From Candidatus Bathyarchaeota archaeon (GTDB lineage: Archaea; Thermoproteota; Bathyarchaeia; TCS64), in assembly GCA_003662205.1 (NCBI GenBank), contig QMXQ01000107.1:1-5637 (forward strand): a DNA stretch of 5,637 nt, written 5' to 3'. Shown one piece after another: positions 1-5,637 of this stretch. Both the position numbers and the translations under genes were made by a program. Numbering within the stretch: position 1 is the first letter of the stretch; the number at the start of each line of letters is the position of its first letter. The notes under the pieces are model-generated. The model had not been told where the DNA came from. It made no database searches and saw nothing but the letters and a program-made list of their open reading frames with translations.

Positions 1-471
1 CCCTACAACATCTCCGACTTCTGCACCATCATCGTCGACTTCCGCTACCCGCCGGGGCTGACGCCGGAGGCCATCAACGCGAAGGTCGTGGAGATGCTGG
101 AGGAGATGCGCAAGGAGGACCCCGAGTTCCGATACGAGTTCGAGTACCCCGTCAACCCCCGGTTCCGCGTCGGCGGGATGCCGATGCCGCCCATGGGCGT
201 CAGCCCGGACGCCGAGGTGGTCCAGCTGCTGAAGGAGAGCCACAGGCAGGTCACCGGCTCCTACCCGAAGCGGATCGGGGCGGTGCCGCCGTACAGCTAC
301 TGCGGCAACGACACCGCCCACCTAGAGCGGGCCGGCATCGAGTGCTGCCTCTACGGGCCGCGGGGCTACCCCGACGAGGTGGAGAAACACGTCCGCATCG
401 ACGAGATGGTCATCTGCGCCAAGGCGCTGGCCCTGACCGCGGCAAAGGTCTGCACCTCAGAGAAGAAGTAA
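1..471 (+). CDS. M20-family (ArgE/DapE/ACY1-like) metallohydrolase, C-terminal part
   Basis: This is the 3' end of a gene that begins before the window: 156 residues are visible, in frame from base 1, ending at TAA (469-471). M20 enzymes are usually cytosolic, one- or two-metal hydrolases that cleave amide bonds of N-acyl amino acids, succinyl-diaminopimelate or small peptides. The visible part begins at the end of the lid/dimerisation domain, where CTIIVDFRYPPGLT (residues 8-21) matches the family pattern D-x-R-x-x-P-G. It then returns to the catalytic domain. CGNDTAHLERAGI (101-113) corresponds to the family's conserved (T/N)D segment, followed by LYGPRG (117-122) where GPG is usual. EKHVRIDE (128-135) carries His130, the expected last metal ligand. 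The metal ligands in the N-terminal half cannot be checked. Substrate is undetermined: acetylornithine or acetyl-lysine deacetylase, DapE or a dipeptidase are all possible. The gene converges on the antiporter, with a 44-base gap. Confidence 0.85.
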   Translation, partial: PYNISDFCTIIVDFRYPPGLTPEAINAKVVEMLEEMRKEDPEFRYEFEYPVNPRFRVGGMPMPPMGVSPDAEVVQLLKESHRQVTGSYPKRIGAVPPYSYCGNDTAHLERAGIECCLYGPRGYPDEVEKHVRIDEMVICAKALALTAAKVCTSEKK

Positions 472-490
472 CGGCGCTTCACACGCGGAA

Positions 491-509
491 GGGGGTGCTC
501 CAACACCCT
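491..509. terminator. weak hairpin between convergent genes, possible terminator
   Basis: GGGTG (493-497) pairs with CACCC (504-508) around a 6-base loop, with one possible extra G-T pair outside. It lies in the 44-base gap between the hydrolase stop (471) and the antiporter stop (516), where both transcripts must end. There is no T-tract on either strand, and archaeal termination mostly depends on T-runs, so this is only a positional candidate. Confidence 0.2.
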
Positions 510-515
510 GCATCC

Positions 516-1751
516 CTATCCGCCGGACAGGCGCCTCTTCGCTATGGCGGGGCCCAGCAGCGCCCCGAAGATGACGGTCCCGATCACTATTGGGAAGCAG
601 AGGTTCGTGTATATCTCGGGGTTGGGGAAGAACAGCCTCTCGGGATCGTAGATGGCCGGCAGCTGGGACATGACGAGGGCGGGGAGCCCGTTGGCGAAGA
701 TGAGCTTCGTCACCGTCGACTCAGTTCTGGAGAACTTCAGCCCCGCGGCGACCAGCGTCACCGACACATAGCGGACAGCCGCCAGCAGGGCCACGAGGGC
801 GAGGCCGTAGATCATGAACGTCGGCGACAGCGAGACGATGAGCCCGATGAAGACGAAGAAGAAGGATTTGATGAGGAAGGTGATCTCCTCGTGGAACTCC
901 CTCAGCCTCCGCTTCTCCACCCTCGCCTTCCTCTCGATGCCGAGCTTCTTCGCCAGGTACGGGTAGTTGGTGAGGGTCAGCCCGAAGGTCAGCGCCGAGA
1001 CAGGGCCGGCGCCGTGCCCGGCGAGCGACTCCGCGACGATGTACGTGGGGAAGAGCGTCGCGATGGTCATGATGTAGTTGAAGGGCCGGTTCCTCAGGAG
1101 GTCGAGGACCTGGGCCCAGATCAGCCCCACGGCGAAGCCGATGAGAGACGACACGGTGAAGGTGAAGAGGATGTCCTTGACGCCGTCCTGGAGAGAGACG
1201 CCCGGCAGCATAATCATCCGGATGAGGGTCATGGCGGCGACGATGCAGAGGGGGTCCGAGATCACCGACTCCATCATCAGGATCACCTTCACGTTCCCCA
1301 AGTCCTTGATCATCTTCTCCAGGCCGCTGAGGATGCCGAGGACGGTGACGGTGCTCGTGCCTCCCACCATGCTCCCGAAGAGCATCGCCTGCAGGAGGCT
1401 GAAGTCCCCGGGCATGAGGAAGTGGAGGGTGTAACCGACGGCCACCACCGTCAGCAGGAAGGTCACGACGCTGAGCACCAGCGACTTGTGCATCGTCTCC
1501 ATTATCGCCCTGATGTCCACGTTGATGCCGGCGTCGAAGAGGATGATGTTGAGGGCGACGATGCTCATCAGCGGGGAGAGGGAGATGAAGAGAGACGAGT
1601 CGAAGAAGTTGAACACCGGCCCGAGGAGGATGCCGAAGGCCAGCAGCCAGATGATGTCGGGGATCTTCGTCTTGCTGTAGATCAGCCCGCTTATGTACCC
1701 TAGGAACAGGGTGGACGAGATCAATATCATTATGCTGTTCGCGTCGATCAA
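516..1751 (-). CDS. cation:proton antiporter (NhaP/Kef-like, CPA superfamily)
   Basis: This 411-residue integral membrane protein should exchange Na+ or K+ for H+ across the cytoplasmic membrane. It is almost wholly hydrophobic, with about 12-13 membrane segments, and ends just after the last one, so it has no RCK/TrkA or other C-terminal regulatory domain. PDIIWLLAFGILLGP (31-45) and LFDAGINVDI (71-80) are typical of the N-terminal half of the family. The ion-site region has ESVISDP (161-167): Glu161 and Asp166 keep the spacing of the CPA1 E-x-x-x-N-D signature, but Ser165 replaces Asn. GGTSTVTVL (130-138) lies where CPA1 members often have TDP. FLIKSFFFVFIGL (292-304) is the conserved late helix and carries Lys295; a basic cytosolic loop (268-284) precedes it. 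The start is TTG: an in-frame TGA lies two codons upstream and GGTGA (1755-1759) is 3 bases before it. ATG at 1728-1730 (codon 8) is the alternative start but has no such site. The exact ion is unknown. Confidence 0.88.
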   Translation of the reverse strand: MIDANSIMILISSTLFLGYISGLIYSKTKIPDIIWLLAFGILLGPVFNFFDSSLFISLSPLMSIVALNIILFDAGINVDIRAIMETMHKSLVLSVVTFLLTVVAVGYTLHFLMPGDFSLLQAMLFGSMVGGTSTVTVLGILSGLEKMIKDLGNVKVILMMESVISDPLCIVAAMTLIRMIMLPGVSLQDGVKDILFTFTVSSLIGFAVGLIWAQVLDLLRNRPFNYIMTIATLFPTYIVAESLAGHGAGPVSALTFGLTLTNYPYLAKKLGIERKARVEKRRLREFHEEITFLIKSFFFVFIGLIVSLSPTFMIYGLALVALLAAVRYVSVTLVAAGLKFSRTESTVTKLIFANGLPALVMSQLPAIYDPERLFFPNPEIYTNLCFPIVIGTVIFGALLGPAIAKRRLSGG

Positions 1752-1754
1752 GGG

Positions 1755-1760
1755 TCACCC
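1755..1760 (-). promoter_or_regulatory. ribosome-binding site for the antiporter, supports a TTG start
   Basis: On the minus strand this reads GGGTGA. It matches the archaeal anti-Shine-Dalgarno complement GGAGGTGAT and sits 3 bases before the TTG at 1751. The spacing is short but acceptable. The next possible start, ATG at 1728-1730, has no comparable purine-rich site upstream. Confidence 0.55.
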
Positions 1761-1814
1761 ACCCGCGCAACAGGCTGCCCGACAGAGTCCACTCCACACA
1801 CTATAAGAGACCTC

Positions 1815-1822
1815 GATATAAG
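1815..1822 (-). promoter_or_regulatory. TATA-box candidate for the antiporter gene
   Basis: On the minus strand this reads CTTATATC, within a markedly A/T-rich island (about 1801-1865) in otherwise GC-rich DNA. With the usual archaeal distance of about 25 bases to the transcription start, transcription would begin near 1793, giving a leader of roughly 40 bases. That leader leaves room for the GGTGA site. Other TATA-like words in the island (near 1801-1807 and 1835-1848) make the exact element uncertain. Confidence 0.5.
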
Positions 1823-1834
1823 CTACCGGATTAT

Positions 1835-1842
1835 CTTATAGG
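1835..1842 (+). promoter_or_regulatory. possible plus-strand TATA element
   Basis: The plus strand reads CTTATAGG here, with GTTATATCC just after. No plus-strand protein gene follows. A transcript starting about 25 bases downstream, near 1865, would run into the stem-loop region at 1880-2005. The island is A/T-rich on both strands and TATA-like words arise easily in it, so this is weak support. Confidence 0.2.
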
Positions 1843-1879
1843 TTATATCCAGGAGAGTTTTAAGGGTTCTGTCCACGCG

Positions 1880-2005
1880 CCGCGCCGTCCCAGGTGAGAA
1901 ACGGGTCACGCCCCGGACGATTCAGGGCGTGCTGAAACATCGTTTTCAAGCCCTGAGAGCAGGATTGTGCGCCTGGACCCGGATGATCCCTGCCATAACT
2001 AGCGG
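1880..2005. other. G/C-rich intergenic stretch with three consecutive stem-loops, possible structured RNA
   Basis: Within the 264-base gap 1752-2015 I see no protein gene. Three inverted repeats follow one another with 2-base spacers. The first is CGTCC (1886-1890) with GGACG (1915-1919), enclosing GTGA (1894-1897) with TCAC (1906-1909). The second is TCAGGGC (1922-1928) with GCCCTGA (1950-1956), enclosing TGAAA (1933-1937) with TTTCA (1944-1948). The third is GCAGG (1959-1963) with CCTGC (1989-1993), extended by AT/AT across one bulged base. CCGC (1880-1883) could pair with GCGG (2002-2005) to close the set. I found no tRNA T-arm, box C/D or known riboswitch pattern. It could be a small RNA, a processed 3' end of the DMT transcript, or chance pairing in GC-rich DNA. 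The strand is undecided. Confidence 0.25.
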
Positions 2006-2015
2006 GAACAAGGTC

Positions 2016-2888
2016 CTATTGCTTGTCCATGCACAGGTAGATCCCGAGCAGCGTGACGGCGCCTCCCATGAGGGTCAGAGGGGTCGGCGTCTCCTTGAGG
2101 ACGAGGAAGGCGAGGAGCGTCGCTCCCACGGGTTCGCCTAGGAGGCTGATGGAGACGACGGGCGCCTCCACGTACCTGAGGGCCCAGTTGTAGACGGTGT
2201 GGCCGAAGATCATCGGCACGACGGCGATGGCGAGGAAGAGCAGGTACTCCCTGAGCGGATAGGGCGCCAGCGGCGTCCCCGTCAGCAGACAGCCCGCCGT
2301 CAGCGCCGCCGCGGAGGTCGCGTAGACCGGGGTCACGTAGGAGACGAGGTCGAGGCTCTGCCGGATCCTGCGGCCGCTCAGGATGTAGATGCCGAGCATG
2401 AGGGCCCCGATGAGGGCCAGGAGGTCGCCGTAGATGTTGATCTCGCCGAGGCCGAGGTCCCCGACAGCTATGACAGTGGCGCCCGCGAAGGCGATGACGA
2501 TGCCGAGGAGCCTCCGCCCTGTGACGCGCTCCTTGAGGACGAAATGAGAGACGATGGCGACGAAGATGGGGTCGACATGGACGAAGATGACGGAGCTCGC
2601 GACGGAGGTGAAGCTGAGGCTGCTGATCCAGGAGGCGAAGTGCGCGGCTAGGATGACGCCCACGCCCATCAGCGCGAGGACGCCGCGGCGGCCGGCCGCC
2701 CTCAGCCGTTCGACGCCCCCGGAGTGGAGGAAGAAAGGGAGGAGAAGCAAGGTGGCGAAGATTAGGCGGTAGGCGGCTATCGCCAAGGGTCCCGCGGAGC
2801 TCATCCTAATGAGGATGGACGCCGTGGAGACGGCGACGATGCTGATTAGCAGCGCGACGTTGGGCGGAAAACTCGGCCTCTCACGCAC
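2016..2888 (-). CDS. EamA/DMT-superfamily transporter, ten membrane helices
   Basis: This 290-residue inner-membrane protein has the length and layout of the drug/metabolite transporter superfamily: two tandem EamA repeats of five helices each. Helices are visible at about 11-28, 33-51, 70-88, 95-116, 127-143, 153-171, 183-203, 213-231, 240-263 and 270-286. Repeat 1 has YRLIFATLLLLP (40-51) and, near its end, VDPIFVAIVSHFVLKERVT (105-123). Repeat 2 has the matching LLGEPVGATLLAFLVLKET (249-267) and closes with GGAVTLLGIYL (275-285). The conserved pattern of a Pro in a helix followed by hydrophobics and LKE(R/T) is the family hallmark. Such proteins export amino acids, nucleosides or other metabolites; substrate cannot be read from sequence. 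The start is GTG, with an in-frame TGA three codons upstream, so no longer form exists. There is no Shine-Dalgarno site, and the TATA box spacing implies a very short leader. The gene stands alone, 100 bases after pheT. Confidence 0.9.
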   Translation of the reverse strand: MRERPSFPPNVALLISIVAVSTASILIRMSSAGPLAIAAYRLIFATLLLLPFFLHSGGVERLRAAGRRGVLALMGVGVILAAHFASWISSLSFTSVASSVIFVHVDPIFVAIVSHFVLKERVTGRRLLGIVIAFAGATVIAVGDLGLGEINIYGDLLALIGALMLGIYILSGRRIRQSLDLVSYVTPVYATSAAALTAGCLLTGTPLAPYPLREYLLFLAIAVVPMIFGHTVYNWALRYVEAPVVSISLLGEPVGATLLAFLVLKETPTPLTLMGGAVTLLGIYLCMDKQ

Positions 2889-2916
2889 AGCGTATCATGG
2901 ATGAAGTAAATATCTC

Positions 2917-2929
2917 AATATAAAATATA
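2917..2929 (-). promoter_or_regulatory. TATA box of the DMT transporter gene
   Basis: On the minus strand this reads TATATTTTATATT, the strongest TATA-like element in the window. Its centre is about 33 bases before the GTG at 2888. With the usual 25-27 base distance to the transcription start, RNA would begin near 2894, leaving a leader of only about 5-8 bases. This fits the lack of a Shine-Dalgarno site and suggests near-leaderless translation. Confidence 0.6.
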
Positions 2930-2971
2930 CAACGACCCGGACATCAACTGGGGCTTCCGTTGCTGCGACCT

Positions 2972-2984
2972 ACAAAAGAAGATT
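2972..2984 (-). terminator. T-rich candidate terminator of the pheS-pheT operon
   Basis: On the minus strand the DNA 5 bases after the pheT TAG reads AATCTTCTTTTGT. Archaeal RNA polymerase stops at T-runs in the coding strand, often without a hairpin, so this pyrimidine/T-rich stretch is a reasonable stop for the operon before the separate promoter of the DMT gene. The T-run is short, so some read-through is likely. Confidence 0.35.
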
Positions 2985-2988
2985 CTAT

Positions 2989-4656
2989 CTACTCTTCGGA
3001 GTGAGTCAGCTCGAAGAGGGCGTCGACATCCATCTCCAGCCCCGCCACGGGCATCTCCAGCCCCCACCTCTCCAGGGCCTCGGGCCTCAGCTCGCCTGCC
3101 CAGCAGATGGGCCGCCCGTCAACTTTCGCGACGAGCCGCCGCCCCTCGATGAAGCAGGGTAGGTCCGTGGGCTCGACCTCCAGCCGGTCCAAGCCGAGGT
3201 TGTCCAGGATGCTGTTCATGACCGCCTTGGCCTCGGAGAAGTTCGCCCGGGCATGGCAGAGGGCGATGGCGAGGCGCTTCGCCGTCCTCGCCCCCGTCTC
3301 CTCCCGCTCGTCCAGGAGGACGACGTCGTCCACCTCGAAGAGGTTCTGGGGGTAGGGGTGGTGCTTGTTGATGCTGAGGACCTCCATCAGGCTGGGGAGC
3401 AGCCGGTTCCTGAGGACGTTGTACTCCTCCGTCTTCGGGTTCTCCGTCTCAGCCACCGGCTCCTCGGGGAGGAGCATCCTCTCGAAGAGGCTCCGCTTGT
3501 TCGTCATCATGAAGGTCATCGTCTCCTGGAACCCGAAGCCCACGAGGAAGTTCCTCAGCCGCCTGCAGAACACCTCCAGCGGGTCCTCGCCGGCGGGCGA
3601 CGCGATGTCCGGGATCTCCGGGACGAAGCGGTCGTAGCCGTAGGCGATGGCCACATCCTCGACGAGGTCCATGGGGTGCATGACGTCCGTCCGGTAGCAG
3701 GGGACCAGCACCTTGAGGGGGCTCCCCGGCTCGACGCCGTGGCCCATCCGCTCCAGGTAGGAGGCCACCTGCCCGTCGGTGAGGTCTACCCCCAGCAGCC
3801 GGTTCACGTAGGCGGTCTCCAGCTCCATCGTCCGCGGCGAGAGGTCCGGGGTCTCCACGACCCTGTCCGGGTACCTGTTCTCCACTTTGTGGATCTCGGC
3901 GCCCCTGTCGGCGAAGGTTGTGACGAGGATGTTCAGCACCTCGTTCATCGCCTTCCAGTCCGTCGCGGTCACATCCACGAAGATGCTCTCCGTCGCCTCG
4001 TCGATGCGGGTGTGCTCCGAGTTGATGATGGGGGGCATGGAGAGGACCATGCCCTTCGCGTCCATCAGGATGGGGTACTCCTTCTGGCCTTCGAGGATCC
4101 AGGCGTACTCCCTCCCCTTCGGCAGCTCCCTCAGGATCTCGTCTAGGGTCATCTTGCGGCGCTCGCCGAGGGGTCTGAAGCTGAAGTCCGGGGGACGGGC
4201 GGTGTAGGTGACCGGGAACTCGATGGGCTTGAGGTCGTGGAGGCCGATGGAGACCTTCCTGCGCTTGCGGCAGTGGGTGATGTGGAGCTTCTCCTGCATC
4301 TGGATGATGGAACGGATGAGGGCGTCGTCGAACTCGATGTGCTTGATGACGGCGGAGACGAAGTAGGGCCTGACTGCCTCGACCCTCCTGTCTATGACGG
4401 CGGCGTAGTTCGAGGCCTTCGCCTCGTAGGGCCTCAGGCCGGTCCTCAGGCCGGTGAAGGAGGCGTAGGCCCGGGCGAGGCCCTCGATGGAGAGCATGTC
4501 GGGCCTGTTGGGGAAGACCTCGATGGAGAAGCCGTCCTCGGTCCTGCCCTCCCAGGAGACCCCCATCATCGGCAGCCTCTCCTCTACCTCCTCCAGGGGG
4601 ACCTCCTCCCCCAGCATGTTGAGGAAGTCTCTGAGGTTGACGTCTATGACGGGCAT
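2989..4656 (-). CDS. pheT: phenylalanine--tRNA ligase, beta subunit (archaeal type)
   Basis: This is the 555-residue beta chain of the cytosolic alpha2beta2 synthetase that charges tRNA-Phe; the beta chain holds the editing site that hydrolyses Tyr-tRNA-Phe. The N-terminal domain (1-80) has the family signature IEVFPNRPDMLSIEGLAR (45-62). The B3/4 editing region follows (about 97-260), with RRKVSIGLHDL (132-142), SMPPIINSEHTRI (206-218) and FVDVTATD (226-233). The B5 domain (about 277-345) runs from ELETAYVNRLLGV to LVEDVAIAYGYDRF. The degenerate class II catalytic-like core (about 357-555) includes GFGFQETMTFMMT (373-385) and, near the end, AGELRPEALERWGL (520-533), where most archaeal relatives have GE-x-H-P. 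Length and domain order are normal for archaea; the bacterial OB-fold and FDX-ACB domains are absent. The ATG lies 4 bases after the pheS stop, which suggests translational coupling. Confidence 0.97.
   Translation of the reverse strand: MPVIDVNLRDFLNMLGEEVPLEEVEERLPMMGVSWEGRTEDGFSIEVFPNRPDMLSIEGLARAYASFTGLRTGLRPYEAKASNYAAVIDRRVEAVRPYFVSAVIKHIEFDDALIRSIIQMQEKLHITHCRKRRKVSIGLHDLKPIEFPVTYTARPPDFSFRPLGERRKMTLDEILRELPKGREYAWILEGQKEYPILMDAKGMVLSMPPIINSEHTRIDEATESIFVDVTATDWKAMNEVLNILVTTFADRGAEIHKVENRYPDRVVETPDLSPRTMELETAYVNRLLGVDLTDGQVASYLERMGHGVEPGSPLKVLVPCYRTDVMHPMDLVEDVAIAYGYDRFVPEIPDIASPAGEDPLEVFCRRLRNFLVGFGFQETMTFMMTNKRSLFERMLLPEEPVAETENPKTEEYNVLRNRLLPSLMEVLSINKHHPYPQNLFEVDDVVLLDEREETGARTAKRLAIALCHARANFSEAKAVMNSILDNLGLDRLEVEPTDLPCFIEGRRLVAKVDGRPICWAGELRPEALERWGLEMPVAGLEMDVDALFELTHSEE
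4432..4455 (-). repeat. perfect tandem 12-base repeat inside pheT
   Basis: CCTCAGGCCGGT occurs twice head-to-tail (4432-4443 and 4444-4455). Twelve bases is four codons, so the repeat is in frame and encodes TGLR-TGLR at PheT residues 68-75. From memory of archaeal PheT sequences, the spacing from Phe67 to Tyr77 is the usual one, so the repeat does not appear to lengthen the protein. Confidence 0.9.
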
Positions 4657-4660
4657 GCCC

Positions 4661-5637
4661 TCACTCCACCCAGAGCTTCGCCTCCCGGAGCTGGCCGAGG
4701 TCGTTGCTGTAGAGCTCCCGGAGGTTGTTGATCCCGTAGTGCCTCATGACGATGCGGTCGAAGCCGGGGCCCCAGGCGAGGACCGGGACATCCCTGCCGA
4801 AGAGGGGCTTCACCACCTCGGGCCTGAACATGCCGGCGCCGAAGAGCTCCATCCAGGACTGCTTCTCCTCGATCCAGACCTCCGCCTCCAGGGACATCTC
4901 CGTGTAGGGGAAGTACCCGGGCCTGAACCTGAAGCGCCTGAGGCCCATCTTCTCCAGGTACTCCTTCAGGTAGCCGAAGAGGTTCCGGAAGGTGACACCC
5001 TCGCCGATGACGATGCCGTCCGTCTGGTAGAACTCCATCAGGTGGTTCCAGTCGATGGCCTCGTTCCGGAACACCCTGCCGACGGAGAAGAACTTGGCCG
5101 GCAGGTCCTCCTCCCGGAGCCGCGCTATGGTGTTCACAGAGAGGCTGGTGGTGTGGGTGCGGAGGCAGCACCGGCGGGCCAGCTCCGGGTCCCACTCGTA
5201 CTGCCACCCGGTGGAGCCGGTGGTCCACCCGTTCTCATGGGTCTCCTTCACCCGCCGCACCAGCTCGGGGTCGGGGAGGCGGCCGCTCCGCGGCCTCTTC
5301 ATGTAGAAGGTGTCCGCCAGGTCGCGGGCGGGGTGGTCCTGGGGCTGGAAGAGGGCGTCGAAGTTCCAGAAGGCGAGCTCCAGGAGCGGCCCCTTCATCT
5401 CCTTGAAGCCGAGCTCCACCCAGAAGCGGCGGATGTAGTCGATGACCTGGCTTATGAAATGCCTCTTGCCAGGGTAGAGCTTGGGGACGGGGAGGGTTAC
5501 GTCGTACCTCTGGAACGTCGCGTTCCGCCATCCGCCGCTGCGCAGCAGCTCGGGCGTGATCTGGGTGATGACCCGCGCCGACGGCTCGGCCTCCAGGTGG
5601 GGGAGAACGGAGCGGCCAAAGTCGGTCAGCGCCACCC
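4661..5637 (-). CDS. pheS: phenylalanine--tRNA ligase, alpha subunit (archaeal type), N-terminus cut off
   Basis: This is the catalytic chain of PheRS, which activates phenylalanine with ATP and transfers it to tRNA-Phe. About 325 C-terminal codons are visible, ending at TGA (4661-4663). The frame is open to the right edge; the GTG at 5633-5635 is an internal Val codon, not a start. Archaeal PheS is about 500 residues, so roughly 170 residues, mainly the winged-helix tRNA-binding region, lie outside. Counting from that Val: LTDFGRSVL (3-11) is the tail of the N-terminal region. The class II core follows, with GFKEMKGPLLELAFWNFDALF (motif 1, 76-96) and QPQDHPARDLADTFYM (97-112). SVGRVFRNEAIDWNHLMEFYQ (184-204) is motif 2, whose Arg187 and Arg190 flank the ATP site. 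AWGPGFDRIVMRHYGI (287-302) is motif 3, with Arg294. RTHTTSLS (159-166) belongs to the conserved active-site wall. All signature residues are intact. It overlaps nothing and leads straight into pheT. Confidence 0.97.
   Translation of the reverse strand, partial: VALTDFGRSVLPHLEAEPSARVITQITPELLRSGGWRNATFQRYDVTLPVPKLYPGKRHFISQVIDYIRRFWVELGFKEMKGPLLELAFWNFDALFQPQDHPARDLADTFYMKRPRSGRLPDPELVRRVKETHENGWTTGSTGWQYEWDPELARRCCLRTHTTSLSVNTIARLREEDLPAKFFSVGRVFRNEAIDWNHLMEFYQTDGIVIGEGVTFRNLFGYLKEYLEKMGLRRFRFRPGYFPYTEMSLEAEVWIEEKQSWMELFGAGMFRPEVVKPLFGRDVPVLAWGPGFDRIVMRHYGINNLRELYSNDLGQLREAKLWVE

Noticed and set aside
342..1703. A 453-codon plus-strand reading frame opposite the antiporter
   Set aside because: Its product is almost only Arg, Glu, Asp, His, Gln and Gly with no domain, and it overlaps both the M20 hydrolase and the antiporter. 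It is the antisense shadow of a GC-rich membrane-protein gene, whose hydrophobic codons read as charged ones on the other strand.
721..1797. A 358-codon minus-strand frame overlapping the antiporter
   Set aside because: It is an out-of-frame shadow rich in Arg, His and Pro, while the frame at 516-1751 gives a clear antiporter.
1894..1990. Box C/D guide RNA or tRNA in the 1752-2015 gap
   Set aside because: CTGA occurs at 1932-1935 and 1953-1956 and GATGATC at 1982-1988, but the order and spacing do not make a C-D'-C'-D layout. No GTTCRA T-arm or acceptor stem is present.
1929..2141. A 70-codon plus-strand frame across the gap and the 3' end of the DMT gene
   Set aside because: It has no ribosome-binding site or domain, its second half is antisense to the transporter gene, and its composition is typical of a shadow.
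3253..4731. Long plus-strand frames (3253-4146 and 4237-4731) opposite pheT
   Set aside because: They are antisense shadows of pheT with biased Val/Asp/Glu/His/Arg composition and no recognisable motif.
4644..5531. Minus-strand frames at 4644-5228 and 5235-5531 within pheS
   Set aside because: They are in a different frame from the intact synthetase motifs and have low-complexity Arg/Pro/Gly-rich products.
1..5637. CRISPR array, insertion sequence, toxin-antitoxin or defence system
   Set aside because: I found no repeat-spacer pattern, no transposase or integrase frame, no terminal inverted repeats flanking a gene, and no small paired genes. The five genes are ordinary metabolic, transport and translation genes.

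Overview
The window looks like a GC-rich archaeal chromosome segment. The phenylalanyl-tRNA synthetase genes are of the archaeal/eukaryotic type: the beta subunit is about 555 residues and lacks the N-terminal tRNA-binding OB domain and C-terminal FDX-ACB domain of bacterial PheT. The two long gene gaps contain A/T-rich TATA-like boxes at distances typical of archaeal promoters. One gene has a GGTGA ribosome-binding site before a TTG codon, and another starts with GTG almost directly at the predicted transcription start. The lineage cannot be fixed from the sequence; an uncultivated GC-rich archaeon (for example Bathyarchaeia-like or Thermoplasmatota-like) is possible, but that is a guess.

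Layout. Positions 1-471 (+) hold the C-terminal 156 residues of an M20-family metallohydrolase. A 44-base convergent gap follows. Positions 516-1751 (-) encode a complete 411-residue cation:proton antiporter with altered motifs in the ion-binding region. Positions 1752-2015 hold no convincing protein gene. This gap contains an A/T-rich promoter island (about 1801-1865), then a G/C-rich stretch (about 1880-2005) that can fold into three consecutive stem-loops. Positions 2016-2888 (-) encode a ten-helix EamA/DMT transporter. A 100-base gap carries its TATA box and a T-rich candidate terminator for the operon upstream. Positions 2989-4656 (-) are pheT and 4661-5637 (-) is pheS, whose N-terminal part lies beyond the right edge.

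How the genes work together. pheS and pheT form a tight two-gene unit, with 4 bases between the stop and the next start, and encode the two subunits of one enzyme that charges tRNA-Phe. The DMT transporter and the antiporter lie downstream on the same strand, but each has its own promoter-like region and neither has an evident functional link to PheRS. The M20 hydrolase is on the opposite strand and converges on the antiporter.

Nothing here is clearly a new multi-gene system. The two points most worth a second look are the possible structured RNA in the 1752-2015 gap and the antiporter's ion-site motifs, with Ser-Asp instead of Asn-Asp and Thr-Ser-Thr instead of Thr-Asp-Pro. All other long reading frames are GC-driven shadows of these five genes.
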